Assembly: GCF_003048255.1 (NCBI RefSeq)
Contig: NZ_CP028487.1
Coordinates: 4,922,002-4,986,001, forward strand
DNA length: 64,000 nucleotides
Direction: 5' to 3'
Source: Yersinia massiliensis
GTDB lineage: Bacteria > Pseudomonadota > Gammaproteobacteria > Enterobacterales > Enterobacteriaceae
Shown here: in pieces, positions 25,555 through 38,770 of the stretch
Numbering within the stretch: position 1 is the first letter of the stretch
Layout: the number at the start of each line of letters is the position of its first letter
Program-made: the position numbers and the translations under genes
The notes under the pieces: model-generated
Told to the model about the DNA's origin: nothing
Databases searched by the model: none
The model's input: the letters and a program-made list of their open reading frames with translations, nothing else

Positions 25555-26221
25555 CTTTGCTATTTATCAACAAAAAGTAATAAATTTTTCGCTAACGACT
25601 GTCGCTTTACCTGACTTATTGTTTTTTCGTTTGATGAGTATTTATTCTTTTACTCTGCTTCTAAATGATTATATTTTACTTTTTGTTTACAAAACCAACG
25701 GTGGCATCTGTCTTAACTATATCGGAATCGGGTGAATAATAACTTTGGTCATTATTTTTCTGAGAATATGATGTTTTTTATGTATCTGAACTGTTGCATG
25801 AATCTTATCTGAAATGTCAATGGGACGTTTTTACTAAGTAGACAAATTGTTTGATAATGGTTTTAATTTAACATTATGATTTATAGAAGTTTTTATTCGC
25901 TCTTTTCGTTAAAGACAAAGCGGGTCGTTATGAGCTATAAATTAATTAGTTTTAATTTTTGTGATCCAATACACGCTTTATTGATAATAGTTGGAATCAT
26001 AGGACAATTTAAATGGGGTTATATTCCGAGAGCAATCTTGTGAAAAAAGCCTAAAAGTAAAAAAATTGAATAATTGTTCACCTTTTCGTTACTTATCGAT
26101 TGAATTCGTTTGAGTGGCCCGTATAATTTGCACGTTTTTTGCTGCTTGACTCAATGGGGTAAAAAGCAGTTTTATACCCCACTCAGTACACCCTAAGTGT
26201 GGTTCAGAGAGAACAAACGTC
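25555..26221. other. AT-rich region before the ATP synthase operon
   Basis: These 667 bp hold no recognised gene. They are markedly A/T-rich, with a strong promoter at 26100-26127 and a leader hairpin (TGGGGTA at 26154-26160 with TACCCCA at 26174-26180). A 37-codon open frame at 25930-26043 has a short hydrophobic core but no convincing ribosome site. E. coli also has a long gap here. Confidence 0.7.
26100..26127 (+). promoter_or_regulatory. atp operon promoter
   Basis: -35 TTGAAT (26100-26105) and -10 TATAAT (26122-26127) are separated by 16 bp, giving a leader of about 90 nt before atpI. Confidence 0.78.
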
Positions 26222-26605
26222 ATGCCTGTGTCCCTGTACAGTGGGAAAATCGCACGAAAGTTACTGTTGTTGCAGTTAATGACTTTTGTTGTTCTCAGTG
26301 CTGCTTTTGGCTTGAAAAGCCTGGAATGGAGTGTATCTGCTCTGGCAGGTGGGCTGGCAGCATGGTTACCTAATGCCGTATTTATGTTGTTTGCTAGTCG
26401 TCATCAGGCAAAAACAGCAGCTCCGGGTCGTGTTGCATGGTCGTTCGCCATTGGTGAAGGGTTAAAAGTTATCGTGACGATAATTTTGCTGATTGTGGCG
26501 TTAGGGTTGCTTAAAGCAGCATTTGTGCCACTAGGCTTAACCTATTTAGCGGTGCTAATTGTGCAGATATTGGCACCGGCCGTGATAAGCGGCTACCGTA
26601 CTTAA
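26222..26605 (+). CDS. atpI: ATP synthase accessory protein AtpI
   Basis: The 127-residue membrane protein has four hydrophobic segments (MTFVVLSAAFGLK, ALAGGLAAWLPNAVFMLF, VIVTIILLIVALGLL and LTYLAVLIVQILAPAVISGY). AtpI is the poorly conserved first gene of many atp operons and assists c-ring assembly or Mg2+ supply; it is not a structural subunit. It starts 3 bp after a GAGAGAAC ribosome site and lies 54 bp before atpB. Confidence 0.93.
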   Translation: MPVSLYSGKIARKLLLLQLMTFVVLSAAFGLKSLEWSVSALAGGLAAWLPNAVFMLFASRHQAKTAAPGRVAWSFAIGEGLKVIVTIILLIVALGLLKAAFVPLGLTYLAVLIVQILAPAVISGYRT

Positions 26606-27484
<879 letters not shown>

Positions 27485-27515
27485 TTTTCTTATAACACTA
27501 CTGCGTTTTAACTGA

Positions 27516-27773
<258 letters not shown>

Positions 27774-27834
27774 GTAGAGTTTTCTCTACTGTGAAACTAC
27801 ACCAAACTATTAACTTTGAAAGAGGCATTGTGCT

Positions 27835-28305
27835 GTGAATCTTAACGCAACAATCCTCGGCCAGGCCATCGCGTTTGTCCTGTTTGTCCTGTTTTGTATG
27901 AAGTACATATGGCCGCCGATCATGGCTGCCATTGAGAAGCGTCAAAAAGAAATTGCTGACGGTCTCTCTTCTGCAGAGCGTGCCAAAAAAGATTTGGACT
28001 TAGCGCAAGCCAATGCGACCGACCAACTGAAGAAAGCGAAAGCAGAAGCACAGGTGATCATTGAGCAGGCAAGTAAACGCAAAGCTCAGATCCTTGATGA
28101 AGCTAAAGCAGAAGCTGAACAGGAACGTAACAAAATCGTGGCGCAAGCGCAGGCAGAGATCGACGCCGAACGTAAGCGCGCTCGTGAAGAGTTGCGTAAG
28201 CAAGTCGCGATGTTGGCTATAGCTGGCGCCGAGAAGATCATCGAACGTTCCGTGGATGAAGCTGCTAACAGCGACATCGTTGATAAACTGGTCGCTGAAC
28301 TGTAA
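27835..28305 (+). CDS. atpF: ATP synthase F0 subunit b (AtpF)
   Basis: The 156-residue stator subunit has one N-terminal membrane helix ([23 protein letters not shown], about residues 5-27). A long charged, alanine-rich right-handed coiled coil then dimerises and contacts delta. The start codon is GTG, as in E. coli atpF. It lies between atpE (61 bp upstream) and atpH (14 bp downstream). Confidence 0.97.
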   Translation: MNLNATILGQAIAFVLFVLFCMKYIWPPIMAAIEKRQKEIADGLSSAERAKKDLDLAQANATDQLKKAKAEAQVIIEQASKRKAQILDEAKAEAEQERNKIVAQAQAEIDAERKRAREELRKQVAMLAIAGAEKIIERSVDEAANSDIVDKLVAEL

Positions 28306-28319
28306 GGAGGGAGGGGCTG

Positions 28320-28853
28320 ATGTCTGAATTTGTAACTGTAGCTCGCCCCTACGCCAAAGCAGCTTTTGACTTTGCTGTTGAGCACCAAGCGGTGGATCGT
28401 TGGCAGAATATGCTAGCGTTTACTGCCCAAGTGACTCGCAATGAACAAATCGCTGAATTGCTTTCCGGTGCGGTAGCACCAGAAACAATGTCTAAGACGT
28501 TTATTGCAGTTTGTGGTGATCAGCTCGATGAACCCGCACAGAACTTCATTCGAGTTATGGCGGAGAATGGCCGTTTACTGGTTCTTCCTGAGGTGTTGCA
28601 GCAGTTTATTCAACTGCGTGCCTCGCTGGAGTCAACCGTCGACGTTGAAGTGAGCTCAGCGAGCCCACTGAATGACGAACAGCTGGCTAAAATTGCCGCT
28701 GCGATGGAAAAACGTCTGTCACGCAAAGTTAAGCTGAATTGCAAAATTGATAAGTCTGTAATGGCCGGCGTAGTAATACGTGCAGGCGATATGGTGATAG
28801 ATGGCAGCGTTCGCGGTCGTCTAGAACGCCTGGCGGACGTCTTGCAGTCTTAA
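28320..28853 (+). CDS. atpH: ATP synthase F1 subunit delta (AtpH)
   Basis: The 177-residue protein links the b dimer to the top of the alpha3beta3 head. The start [22 protein letters not shown] is the classic delta N-terminus. The C-terminal segment [26 protein letters not shown] is the OSCP/delta signature. The ribosome site AGGAGGGAGGGG is strong. It is followed after 14 bp by atpA. Confidence 0.97.
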   Translation: MSEFVTVARPYAKAAFDFAVEHQAVDRWQNMLAFTAQVTRNEQIAELLSGAVAPETMSKTFIAVCGDQLDEPAQNFIRVMAENGRLLVLPEVLQQFIQLRASLESTVDVEVSSASPLNDEQLAKIAAAMEKRLSRKVKLNCKIDKSVMAGVVIRAGDMVIDGSVRGRLERLADVLQS

Positions 28854-28867
28854 GGGGACTGGAGCAT

Positions 28868-30409
28868 ATGCAACTGAATTCCACCGAAATCAGCGAACTG
28901 ATCAAGCAGCGCATTGCTCAGTTCAATGTAGTGAGCGAAGCTCACAATGAAGGTACTATTGTTTCCGTCAGTGACGGGATCATCCGCGTACACGGTCTGG
29001 CCGACGTTATGCAGGGCGAGATGATCGCACTGCCAGGCAACCGTTATGCAATCGCACTGAACTTGGAGCGTGACTCCGTTGGTGCAGTCGTTATGGGTCC
29101 GTACGCCGATCTTGCCGAAGGCATGAAGGTTAAATGTACTGGCCGTATCCTAGAAGTTCCAGTCGGTCGTGGCTTGTTGGGTCGCGTCGTCAATACTCTG
29201 GGTGAACCTGTTGATGGTAAAGGTCCGGTAGAAAACGACGGCTTCTCAGCTGTTGAAGCTATCGCACCTGGCGTTATCGAACGTCAGTCCGTTGATGAGC
29301 CTGTCCAGACTGGCTATAAGTCAGTCGATGCCATGATCCCAATTGGTCGTGGTCAGCGTGAATTGATCATCGGTGACCGTCAGACAGGTAAAACTGCACT
29401 GGCGATTGATGCGATCATCAATCAGCGCGATTCCGGCATCAAGTGTGTGTATGTTGCTATCGGTCAGAAAGCCTCTACAGTTTCCAACGTAGTACGTAAA
29501 CTGGAAGAGCATGGCGCATTGGCTAACACCATTGTGGTTGTTGCGACGGCTTCTGAATCAGCAGCATTACAATACTTGGCACCGTATTCCGGTTGTGCCA
29601 TGGGTGAATACTTCCGTGATCGTGGTGAAGACGCTCTGATTATTTATGACGACCTGTCTAAACAGGCTGTTGCATATCGTCAAATCTCCTTGCTGCTTCG
29701 TCGTCCACCAGGTCGTGAAGCTTATCCTGGCGACGTATTCTATCTCCACTCCCGTTTGCTGGAACGTGCTGCGCGTGTTAACGCTGAATACGTTGAAGCC
29801 TTTACCAAGGGTGAAGTGAAAGGTAAAACCGGTTCTTTGACCGCTCTGCCAATCATTGAAACTCAAGCAGGGGACGTTTCCGCGTTCGTTCCGACCAACG
29901 TAATTTCGATTACCGATGGTCAGATCTTCTTGGAATCTAGCTTGTTTAACGCCGGTATTCGTCCTGCGGTTAACCCAGGTATCTCCGTATCCCGTGTGGG
30001 TGGTGCAGCGCAAACCAAGATCATGAAAAAACTGTCCGGTGGTATTCGTACCGCTCTGGCACAGTATCGTGAACTTGCTGCGTTCTCCCAGTTCGCATCC
30101 GATTTGGATGATGCAACACGTAAACAGCTGAGCCATGGTCAGAAAGTGACCGAGCTTCTGAAACAGAAACAGTATGCGCCAATGTCTGTCGCGCAGCAGT
30201 CTCTGGTTCTGTTCGCGGCTGAACGTGGTTATCTGGGTGATATCGAGTTGGCGAAGGTAGGTAGCTTTGAAGCTGCGCTGTTGGCATTTGCTGACCGTGA
30301 GCATGCCGAGCTTCTGCAACAAATCAACCAAACTGGCGCGTATAACGATGAGATCGAGGCCAAGCTGAAAGGCATCCTTGATACATTTAAGGCAACCCAG
30401 TCCTGGTAA
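28868..30409 (+). CDS. atpA: ATP synthase F1 subunit alpha (AtpA)
   Basis: The 513-residue subunit, the E. coli length, has a beta-barrel N-domain and the nucleotide-binding domain with P-loop GDRQTGKT (169-176). The signature [17 protein letters not shown] lies near 365-380 and contains the arginine finger that completes the beta catalytic site. Its own nucleotide sites are non-catalytic. Codon use is typical of a highly expressed gene. Confidence 0.98.
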   Translation: MQLNSTEISELIKQRIAQFNVVSEAHNEGTIVSVSDGIIRVHGLADVMQGEMIALPGNRYAIALNLERDSVGAVVMGPYADLAEGMKVKCTGRILEVPVGRGLLGRVVNTLGEPVDGKGPVENDGFSAVEAIAPGVIERQSVDEPVQTGYKSVDAMIPIGRGQRELIIGDRQTGKTALAIDAIINQRDSGIKCVYVAIGQKASTVSNVVRKLEEHGALANTIVVVATASESAALQYLAPYSGCAMGEYFRDRGEDALIIYDDLSKQAVAYRQISLLLRRPPGREAYPGDVFYLHSRLLERAARVNAEYVEAFTKGEVKGKTGSLTALPIIETQAGDVSAFVPTNVISITDGQIFLESSLFNAGIRPAVNPGISVSRVGGAAQTKIMKKLSGGIRTALAQYRELAAFSQFASDLDDATRKQLSHGQKVTELLKQKQYAPMSVAQQSLVLFAAERGYLGDIELAKVGSFEAALLAFADREHAELLQQINQTGAYNDEIEAKLKGILDTFKATQSW

Positions 30410-30470
30410 CGCTATGCGGCCCTGCTTTTCATTAGGAAAGCAGGCCGTCTGGCAATGAGGAGAAGCAGAA

Positions 30471-31334
30471 ATGGCCGGCGCAAAAGAGATACGTTCCAAG
30501 ATCGCCAGCGTGCAAAACACGCAAAAGATCACCAAAGCCATGGAGATGGTCGCCGCCTCCAAAATGCGTAAATCGCAGGAACGCATGGCGGCTAGCCGTC
30601 CTTATGCAGAAACTATGCGTAGTGTGATTGGTCACCTCGCGTTAGGTAATCTGGAATATAAACATCCGTACCTGGAAGAGCGCGACGTTAAGCGTGTTGG
30701 GTATCTGGTGGTTTCTACAGACCGTGGCTTATGCGGTGGTTTGAACATTAACCTGTTCAAAAAACTGTTGTCTGAGATGAAAGGTTGGTCTGAAAAAGGC
30801 GTTGAATGTGATTTAGCGCTGATCGGGTCAAAAGCAGCCTCTTTCTTTGGTTCCGTGGGCGGTAAGATCGTCGCTCAAGTCACTGGCATGGGGGATAACC
30901 CTTCTCTGTCAGAACTTATCGGGCCGGTGAAAGTGATGTTGCAAGCCTATGACGAAGGTCGTCTGGATAAACTGTATATCGTTAATAACAAGTTTATCAA
31001 TACGATGTCTCAGGAACCACGGATCATGCAGCTACTACCTCTTCCGCCAGCGGAAGACGGTGAGCTGAAAAAGAAATCCTGGGATTATCTGTATGAACCC
31101 GATCCTAAAGCGCTGCTGGATACCCTCCTGCGCCGCTATGTAGAATCGCAAGTTTATCAGGGCGTCGTTGAAAACCTGGCCAGCGAGCAGGCCGCGCGAA
31201 TGGTAGCGATGAAAGCCGCCACCGATAACGGCGGTAGCCTGATCAAAGAGCTGCAGTTGGTTTACAACAAGGCTCGTCAGGCCAGCATCACTCAGGAACT
31301 CACCGAAATCGTCGGGGGAGCCTCCGCGGTTTAA
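30471..31334 (+). CDS. atpG: ATP synthase F1 subunit gamma (AtpG)
   Basis: The 287-residue rotor subunit has long N- and C-terminal helices forming the coiled-coil shaft ([20 protein letters not shown] and [22 protein letters not shown] ends). The central Rossmann-like domain holds [11 protein letters not shown]. The C-terminus [15 protein letters not shown] is the conserved gamma signature. It lies 61 bp after atpA and 98 bp before atpD. Confidence 0.98.
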   Translation: MAGAKEIRSKIASVQNTQKITKAMEMVAASKMRKSQERMAASRPYAETMRSVIGHLALGNLEYKHPYLEERDVKRVGYLVVSTDRGLCGGLNINLFKKLLSEMKGWSEKGVECDLALIGSKAASFFGSVGGKIVAQVTGMGDNPSLSELIGPVKVMLQAYDEGRLDKLYIVNNKFINTMSQEPRIMQLLPLPPAEDGELKKKSWDYLYEPDPKALLDTLLRRYVESQVYQGVVENLASEQAARMVAMKAATDNGGSLIKELQLVYNKARQASITQELTEIVGGASAV

Positions 31335-31402
31335 CCAGGTTATTACCCTAAATAGGTCAGATTGTAGCGTGGCAGTCGATGCTACAGCAGTTTGAAATAT
31401 GA

Positions 31403-32815
<1,413 letters not shown>

Positions 32816-32836
32816 CGCTGTTGACTGGAGGGTGAC

Positions 32837-33259
32837 ATGGCTGCAATGACTTACCATCTGGATGTTGTGAGCGCAGAGAAGAAAATGTTCTCTGGTGTGG
32901 TACAAAAAATTCAGGTGACGGGTAGTGAAGGTGAACTGGGAATTTTCCCTGGTCATGCCCCACTGCTCACTGCCATTAAGCCTGGCATGATACGTATCGT
33001 TAAGCAGTTCGGTGAGGAAGAGTTTATTTATCTTTCTGGCGGCATCCTTGAGGTGCAACCGAGCGTTGTGATCGTATTGGCTGACACTGCTATTCGTGGG
33101 CAGGATTTGGACGAAGCTAAGGCGCTAGAATCTAAGCGCAAAGCAGAAGCCCATATCAGTAACTCTCATGGTGATGTCGACTATGCTCAGGCATCTGCTG
33201 AATTGGCGAAGGCGATTGCGAAATTACGCGTAATCGAGTTGACCAGGAAAGCGATGTAA
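32837..33259 (+). CDS. atpC: ATP synthase F1 subunit epsilon (AtpC)
   Basis: The 140-residue protein has an N-terminal beta-sandwich ([43 protein letters not shown]) and two C-terminal helices that can insert along gamma and inhibit ATP hydrolysis. It is one residue longer than E. coli AtpC. It is the last gene of the operon; a strong terminator follows 78 bp later. Confidence 0.97.
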   Translation: MAAMTYHLDVVSAEKKMFSGVVQKIQVTGSEGELGIFPGHAPLLTAIKPGMIRIVKQFGEEEFIYLSGGILEVQPSVVIVLADTAIRGQDLDEAKALESKRKAEAHISNSHGDVDYAQASAELAKAIAKLRVIELTRKAM

Positions 33260-33337
33260 TTTTATATCATGCGGTTCGTTAGTGAATTCTAATTGATAAC
33301 GCATTGAATTATAAAATTATTATAGATATGACAATAG

Positions 33338-33372
33338 AATGCCAGTCAGGTTACCTGATTGGCATTTTTTTT
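33338..33372 (+). terminator. atp operon terminator
   Basis: AATGCCAGTCAGG and CTGATTGGCATT pair with one G-T wobble and are followed by eight T. The remainder of the 476-bp gap to glmU (33373-33735) has no confident gene. Confidence 0.9.
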
Positions 33373-33397
33373 ATCTTTACTCTGCCATCTCGGCTGT

Positions 33398-33469
33398 TCA
33401 TCCTCCAATCGATGGCATGATGATCTCCACGTCATTACCTATGCTGTGATTAACAAATCCTAAGCTAAA
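33398..33469 (-). pseudogene. Possible remnant of a ubiquitin-like sulfur-carrier (MoaD/ThiS) C-terminus
   Basis: The minus strand between a TAG and a TGA encodes 23 residues ending NDVEIIMPSIGG before the stop. A Gly-Gly terminus after an acidic turn and a hydrophobic strand resembles MoaD/ThiS-type carriers (pattern DGDEV-x-x-x-PP-x-x-GG). There is no start codon and the frame upstream is interrupted, so this is at best a decayed fragment and may be chance. Confidence 0.2.
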
Positions 33470-33735
33470 CTAAAACAGTTTCTTTCTGAAAATTCTTGTT
33501 TCTTCCCGTAAAATAAGTGGTTAATAGCCTGAATAAGTGAATGTATTTTGACTAAAATAGGTCTGAAAACGTCGCTGATCGCAGACACTTTTTAGCACAT
33601 TTTTTCGTTACGGGGTCAGTCGCTACAACCCTTTAACCATGCGGGTTCGGCCCATTTTTCGTTGAGAAATATGTAGTAATTATTTCGCCAAACAGGTTTA
33701 CTTCCGTCTATTAAATTGGAGTTATCAGGTTGCTT

Positions 33736-35106
33736 ATGTCTAACAGCTCAATGAGTGTAGTCATCCTTGCCGCAGGTAAGGGGACTCGTATGTATTCCGA
33801 CCTTCCTAAGGTGTTACACCCATTGGCAGGCAAGCCGATGGTTCAGCATGTTATTGATGCCGCCATGAAGTTGGGGGCGAAAAATGTCCATTTAGTTTAT
33901 GGGCATGGTGGCGATTTGCTGAAAAATACGCTGACTGATCCATCCTTGAATTGGGTTTTACAGGCAGAGCAGCTTGGTACAGGGCATGCGATGCAACAAG
34001 CTGCGCCGCATTTTGCCGACGATGAAGATGTGCTGATGCTTTACGGCGACGTGCCTTTGATCTCAGTTGATACCCTGCAACGTTTGCTGGCGGCTAAACC
34101 GCAAGGTGGGATTGGCTTGCTGACAGTGAAGCTGGATGACCCAAGTGGTTATGGCCGTATTGTGCGCGAACAGGGTGATGTGGTGGGGATTGTTGAGCAT
34201 AAAGATGCCAGCGATGCGCAGCGCGAGATAAATGAAATCAACACTGGGATACTGGTCGCGAATGGGCGTGATTTAAAACGTTGGTTGTCGCTGCTGGATA
34301 ACAACAATGCACAGGGCGAGTTTTATATCACGGATATTATCGCTCTAGCTCATGCTGACGGTAAGAAGATTGCGACCGTTCATCCTACTCGCCTCAGTGA
34401 GGTGGAAGGGGTCAATAACCGCCTCCAACTGGCGGCTCTTGAGCGAGTATTTCAATCCGAGCAAGCAGAAAGACTGTTGTTAGCCGGCGTTATGTTACTG
34501 GATCCTGCCCGCTTTGATTTGCGCGGAGAATTAACACATGGGCGCGATATTACTATCGATACCAATGTCATCATTGAAGGCCATGTGATTTTAGGTGACC
34601 GCGTACGTATCGGTACGGGATGTGTGCTGAAAAATTGTGTTATTGGCGATGATTCAGAAATCAGTCCCTACACGGTTGTAGAAGATTCCCGTTTGGATGC
34701 GGCTTGTACCGTTGGCCCATTTGCTCGCTTGCGTCCTGGCGCAGAGTTAGCAGAAGGCGCGCACGTCGGTAACTTTGTCGAAATCAAGAAAACCCGCTTG
34801 GGCAAAGGCTCGAAGGCGGGTCACCTCTCCTATTTAGGCGATGCTGAAATTGGTTCTGGCGTAAATATTGGCGCAGGAACTATAACTTGCAACTATGATG
34901 GAGCTAATAAGTTTAAAACAATTATTGGCGATAATGTCTTTGTTGGCTCCGATACTCAACTGGTGGCTCCCGTCACGGTAGCGGATGGCGCCACTATTGC
35001 TGCAGGTACGACCGTGACCCGTGATATCGCTGAAGATGAGTTAGTGCTCAGTCGTATCAAGCAGGTCCACGTGCAGGGTTGGCAGCGGCCGGTAAAGAAA
35101 AAATAA
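33736..35106 (+). CDS. glmU: Bifunctional GlmU: N-acetylglucosamine-1-P uridyltransferase / glucosamine-1-P acetyltransferase
   Basis: The 456-residue enzyme makes UDP-GlcNAc for peptidoglycan and LPS. The N-terminal pyrophosphorylase domain has the nucleotide loop [18 protein letters not shown] (about 12-29). The C-terminal left-handed beta-helix of hexapeptide repeats (for example [19 protein letters not shown]) carries the acetyl-CoA site. The ATG at 33736 gives the E. coli length; a TTG two codons upstream is rejected. glmS follows after 209 bp. Confidence 0.97.
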   Translation: MSNSSMSVVILAAGKGTRMYSDLPKVLHPLAGKPMVQHVIDAAMKLGAKNVHLVYGHGGDLLKNTLTDPSLNWVLQAEQLGTGHAMQQAAPHFADDEDVLMLYGDVPLISVDTLQRLLAAKPQGGIGLLTVKLDDPSGYGRIVREQGDVVGIVEHKDASDAQREINEINTGILVANGRDLKRWLSLLDNNNAQGEFYITDIIALAHADGKKIATVHPTRLSEVEGVNNRLQLAALERVFQSEQAERLLLAGVMLLDPARFDLRGELTHGRDITIDTNVIIEGHVILGDRVRIGTGCVLKNCVIGDDSEISPYTVVEDSRLDAACTVGPFARLRPGAELAEGAHVGNFVEIKKTRLGKGSKAGHLSYLGDAEIGSGVNIGAGTITCNYDGANKFKTIIGDNVFVGSDTQLVAPVTVADGATIAAGTTVTRDIAEDELVLSRIKQVHVQGWQRPVKKK

Positions 35107-35121
35107 GCGATTAAAATACGC

Positions 35122-35153
35122 CCCTTCAAGGTGATTGATGATGCTTTGAAGGG
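35122..35153 (+). repeat. Hairpin between glmU and glmS
   Basis: CCCTTCAA and TTGAAGGG form an 8-bp stem about 15 bp after glmU with only a weak T-run. It could be a processing site or leaky terminator. In E. coli, RNase E cuts the glmUS message in this interval. Confidence 0.6.
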
Positions 35154-35279
35154 ATGTTTTGCCCTGTATTTTTGGACTCAATATTTCAACCGAGAATACA
35201 GCACAAAACATAATAATCCCCAACTCTACAGGCTCGGGGAACCCGGAAAATCCGGATCAATCAGGTCACTGACATCGAC

Positions 35280-35298
35280 AAGGTTCGAAAAGAACCTT
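35280..35298 (+). promoter_or_regulatory. Hairpin just before the glmS ribosome site
   Basis: AAGGTTC and GAACCTT flank a 5-nt loop and end 4 nt before the AGGA ribosome site of glmS. In E. coli a leader structure masks glmS translation and is opened by the sRNA GlmZ. Whether this short stem does so here is inferred. Confidence 0.5.
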
Positions 35299-35315
35299 AC
35301 ATAGGAATAAAACAG

Positions 35316-37145
35316 ATGTGTGGAATAGTTGGCGCAGTAGCGCAACGTGATATCGCTGAGATTCTGATCGAAGGTTTACGTCGTCTTGAATACCGTGGCT
35401 ACGACTCTGCGGGTTTAGCCGTGGTAGATGCCGAAGGTAACATGACCCGCCTACGTCGGGTGGGCAAAGTTCAGGCACTGTCTGACGCAGCTGAAAGTCA
35501 GGATTTGCACGGTGGTACTGGGATTGCACATACCCGCTGGGCGACTCATGGTGAGCCATCAGAGGCGAATGCGCACCCTCATGTTTCTGACTATATCTCC
35601 GTTGTTCACAACGGCATTATTGAAAACCACGAACCTTTACGTGAGTTATTGATTGGTCGTGGTTACCGTTTCAGCTCTGAAACTGACACTGAAGTTATTG
35701 CTCACCTCGTGCATTGGGAGCTACAACAAGGTGGTTCATTGCTGGAAGTGGTTAAGCGTGTGATCCCGCAATTGCGTGGTGCTTATGGCACTGTGGTAAT
35801 GGATAGCCGTGATCCAAGTCGTTTAGTGGCTGCTCGTTCAGGCAGCCCATTGGTTATTGGTTGTGGCGTGGGTGAAAACTTTATTGCCTCAGACCAATTG
35901 GCTCTGCTGCCAGTGACCCGTCGCTTTATCTTCCTTGAAGAAGGCGATGTGGTTGAAGTCACTCGTCGTAGCATTGAAATTTTTGATAAGCAGGGTAACG
36001 CCATCGAGCGCCCTGAAATTGAATCTCAAGTGCAATACGATGCTGGCGATAAAGGTGTTTACCGTCATTACATGCAGAAAGAGATTTATGAGCAGCCAAT
36101 GGCGATTAAAAACACGCTGGAAGGCCGCTTAAATCATGGCGCGATTGATTTGTCTGAGCTTGGCCCAAAAGCCGACGCTTTGCTGGCTAATGTGCAGCAC
36201 ATTCAAATCATTGCCTGTGGGACGTCTTACAACTCAGGCATGGTTTCCCGCTACTGGTTTGAATCTTTAGCTGGTGTGCCTTGTGATGTGGAAATTGCGT
36301 CTGAATTCCGTTACCGCAAATCTGCTGTGCGCCCTAACAGCTTGCTGATTACTTTATCTCAATCGGGTGAAACTGCGGATACTTTGGCTGCGCTACGTTT
36401 ATCCAAAGAATTGGGGTATTTAGGTTCGCTGGCGATTTGTAACGTAGCTGGTTCCTCATTGGTACGTGAGTCAGATTTAGCGTTAATGACTAAAGCCGGT
36501 ACTGAAATTGGCGTGGCGTCCACCAAAGCGTTCACCACTCAGTTGACCGTTTTACTGATGCTGGTGGGGCGTATTGGTAAGCTGAAAGGCGCTGATGACA
36601 GCCTAGAACATGAAATCGTTCATGCGTTACAGGCATTACCTGCACGTATAGAGCAGATGCTGTCTTTGGATAAAACCATTGAAGCATTGGCTGAAGGTTT
36701 CTCTGATAAGCACAATGCATTGTTCCTTGGCCGTGGCGATCAATACCCGATTGCAATGGAAGGGGCGCTGAAGCTGAAAGAAATCTCTTATATTCATGCG
36801 GAAGCTTACGCTGCTGGTGAACTGAAGCATGGTCCGTTGGCACTGATTGATGCTGATATGCCGGTCATCGTCGTTGCGCCAAACAATGAATTGTTAGAAA
36901 AACTGAAATCTAACATTGAGGAAGTACGCGCTCGTGGTGGCTTACTGTATGTGTTTGCCGATCAAGATGCTGGTTTTGCCGACAGTGAAGGCATGAAAAT
37001 CATTCAGTTGCCGCATGTTGAAGAGATCATTGCCCCTATCTTCTACACCGTACCACTACAGTTATTGTCTTATCACGTCGCCTTGATTAAAGGCACTGAC
37101 GTCGATCAGCCACGTAACTTGGCAAAATCCGTCACGGTTGAATAA
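35316..37145 (+). CDS. glmS: Glutamine-fructose-6-phosphate aminotransferase GlmS
   Basis: The 609-residue enzyme makes glucosamine-6-phosphate, the first step to UDP-GlcNAc. It starts [12 protein letters not shown], so Cys2 becomes the N-terminal nucleophile of the class II glutaminase domain (to about 240). Two SIS isomerase domains follow, with sugar-phosphate motifs CGTSYNSG and [10 protein letters not shown]. It ends [13 protein letters not shown], the conserved tail. It is partnered with glmU upstream. Confidence 0.98.
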   Translation: MCGIVGAVAQRDIAEILIEGLRRLEYRGYDSAGLAVVDAEGNMTRLRRVGKVQALSDAAESQDLHGGTGIAHTRWATHGEPSEANAHPHVSDYISVVHNGIIENHEPLRELLIGRGYRFSSETDTEVIAHLVHWELQQGGSLLEVVKRVIPQLRGAYGTVVMDSRDPSRLVAARSGSPLVIGCGVGENFIASDQLALLPVTRRFIFLEEGDVVEVTRRSIEIFDKQGNAIERPEIESQVQYDAGDKGVYRHYMQKEIYEQPMAIKNTLEGRLNHGAIDLSELGPKADALLANVQHIQIIACGTSYNSGMVSRYWFESLAGVPCDVEIASEFRYRKSAVRPNSLLITLSQSGETADTLAALRLSKELGYLGSLAICNVAGSSLVRESDLALMTKAGTEIGVASTKAFTTQLTVLLMLVGRIGKLKGADDSLEHEIVHALQALPARIEQMLSLDKTIEALAEGFSDKHNALFLGRGDQYPIAMEGALKLKEISYIHAEAYAAGELKHGPLALIDADMPVIVVAPNNELLEKLKSNIEEVRARGGLLYVFADQDAGFADSEGMKIIQLPHVEEIIAPIFYTVPLQLLSYHVALIKGTDVDQPRNLAKSVTVE

Positions 37146-37174
37146 TCTGAAACTGAACCCGCATCAATCTCACT

Positions 37175-37199
37175 AAGCCGGCAAATGCCGGCTTTTTTC
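37175..37199 (+). terminator. glmS terminator
   Basis: AAGCCGGC, loop AAAT, GCCGGC and six T form a canonical intrinsic terminator 30 bp after the glmS stop. The site resembles attTn7, the region downstream of glmS, but no Tn7 insertion is present. Confidence 0.92.
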
Positions 37200-37364
37200 T
37201 TAATTGCTTCGTAGTGAACTGTCATTTTTGGCTTAAAAATAAACAATGAATACGGCGTGATTGAGGCGATAAATGAAAGTTTTTGCGAATAAAAAGAGAA
37301 AAAAAACGGCCTAAATTCGTATCAATTACATGATAAATAAACACTTTATTTATCGTTTAATGCA

Positions 37365-37382
37365 CTGTCATATAACTGTAAT
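37365..37382 (+). promoter_or_regulatory. Pho box 1 upstream of pstS
   Basis: CTGTCATATAACTGTAAT matches the PhoB consensus of two CTGTCAT half-sites spaced by 4 bp. It marks pstS as PhoB-activated under phosphate starvation. Confidence 0.9.
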
Positions 37383-37397
37383 ATTGCGTACATTTTT

Positions 37398-37415
37398 CTG
37401 TCATTAAACTGTCCT
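37398..37415 (+). promoter_or_regulatory. Pho box 2 upstream of pstS
   Basis: CTGTCATTAAACTGTCCT lies 33 bp downstream of Pho box 1 and would replace the -35 region of the promoter. A -10-like TACTTAAT follows at about 37434-37441, as in E. coli pstS. Confidence 0.88.
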
Positions 37416-37456
37416 ATTTTCCCTCCTGCACCATACTTAATCTGATGAAAACAATT

Positions 37457-37578
37457 TATACACTTTGTACTTTAAGCATCAGGGTTGTTAGCTACGTTCA
37501 CTCACCCGAATCACTTACACCAGTAAGCACATCGGGATTCGTTCGCTGCCTGCCTGCTGCTCCAAGTTCTTCGGTATA
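37457..37578 (+). repeat. ERIC element in the pstS leader
   Basis: About 122 bp run from TATAC to GGTATA and follow the reversed ERIC consensus: GCTACGTTCACTCACCCGA, CTTAC-ACCA-GTAAG at the hairpin tip, then CGGGATTCGTTCGCTGCC and CTGCTCCAAG. ERICs are 127-bp palindromic elements common in Yersinia. This one lies between the Pho-box promoter and the pstS ribosome site, so it should be part of the transcript. Confidence 0.85.
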
Positions 37579-37610
37579 GAGTTAATTCTAATATCCCATT
37601 AGGAGGGATT

Positions 37611-38651
37611 ATGAAACTGATGCGTACCACCGTAGCCAGCATTGTGGCAGCGACTTTATCTATGACAACCGTGTCCGCGTTCGCTGCTGCAAGCCTGACA
37701 GGTGCAGGTGCGACATTCCCCGCGCCGGTGTATGCCAAGTGGGCAGATTCTTATCAGAAAGAAACAGGTAACAAAGTTAACTATCAGGGGATCGGTTCTT
37801 CAGGTGGCGTAAAACAAATTATCGCCAACACTGTTGACTTCGGTGCCTCTGATGCGCCATTAGCAGACGAAAAACTGGCTGCTGACGGTTTGTTCCAATT
37901 CCCAACGGTGATTGGCGGCGTTGTCTTAGCCGTTAATATCCCCGGCATTAAATCTGGTGAACTGACGTTAGACGGTAAAACACTGGGTGATATTTATCTG
38001 GGCAATGTTAAAAAGTGGAATGATCCTGCGATTGTTAAACTGAATCCTGGTGTTAATTTACCGGATCAAAATATCGCAGTGGTGCGTCGTGCTGATGGTT
38101 CTGGCACTTCATTCGTTTTCACCAGCTATCTGGCGAAAGTGAACGCAGAATGGAAAGAAAAGATCGGTGCTGGTTCAACAGTTAACTGGCCAACAGGTTT
38201 GGGCGGCAAAGGTAACGACGGCATCGCCGCATTCGTTCAACGTCTGCCGGGTTCCATTGGTTATGTAGAATACGCTTACGCCAAACAGAATAATCTGGCT
38301 TACACCAAACTGGTTTCTGCTGATGGCAAACCGGTTAGCCCAACTGAGCAGAGCTTTAGTGCTGCGGCTAAAGGTGTAGACTGGAGCAAAACATTCGCTC
38401 AAGATTTAACCAATCAAAAAGGTGATGATGTATGGCCAATTACATCAACAACCTTCATTTTGGTGCACAAAGAGCAGAAAGATGCAGCTAAAGGCACAGA
38501 AGTGTTGAAGTTCTTTGATTGGGCATACAAAAACGGCGCTCAACAAGCCAACGCACTGGATTATGCAACATTACCTGCAGAGGTTGTTGAGCAAATCCGC
38601 GCTGCTTGGAAAACTCAAGTTAAAGACAGTAGCGGTAAGCCACTGTTTTGA
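37611..38651 (+). CDS. pstS: Phosphate-binding periplasmic protein PstS
   Basis: The 346-residue protein has a Sec signal peptide (to about VSAFAA, residue 26) and the phosphate-binding fold with motifs [27 protein letters not shown] and [15 protein letters not shown] that form the anion site. It captures inorganic phosphate for PstCAB and takes part in PhoR signalling. The strong ribosome site TTAGGAGGGATT precedes the ATG. It is separated from pstC by a 119-bp gap with a strong hairpin. Confidence 0.98.
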   Translation: MKLMRTTVASIVAATLSMTTVSAFAAASLTGAGATFPAPVYAKWADSYQKETGNKVNYQGIGSSGGVKQIIANTVDFGASDAPLADEKLAADGLFQFPTVIGGVVLAVNIPGIKSGELTLDGKTLGDIYLGNVKKWNDPAIVKLNPGVNLPDQNIAVVRRADGSGTSFVFTSYLAKVNAEWKEKIGAGSTVNWPTGLGGKGNDGIAAFVQRLPGSIGYVEYAYAKQNNLAYTKLVSADGKPVSPTEQSFSAAAKGVDWSKTFAQDLTNQKGDDVWPITSTTFILVHKEQKDAAKGTEVLKFFDWAYKNGAQQANALDYATLPAEVVEQIRAAWKTQVKDSSGKPLF

Positions 38652-38720
38652 TTTAAGACCATAGCCTTAAAGCTTTTGCTCCAATAAGTGATTTATAAAA
38701 AAATTGGTTGAGTAAATTAC

Positions 38721-38743
38721 TCCCTCCCCTTGTTGGGGAGGGA
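38721..38743 (+). repeat. Hairpin between pstS and pstC
   Basis: TCCCTCCCC, loop TTGTT and GGGGAGGGA form a perfect 9-bp GC-rich stem without a T-run. It should shield the 3' end of pstS mRNA or attenuate, so that the binding protein exceeds the permeases. Confidence 0.8.
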
Positions 38744-38770
38744 AATAACACCCGGATGAGAAGAGAGTCT

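Noticed and set aside
29567..30586. 339-codon open frame antisense to atpA
   Set aside because: It is the mirror of a highly expressed gene with biased codons; atpA is certain and the antisense product has no family features.
37146..37610. Tn7 insertion at the attTn7 site downstream of glmS
   Set aside because: The glmS end and terminator are intact and the next gene is pstS; no Tn7 ends or tns genes are seen.
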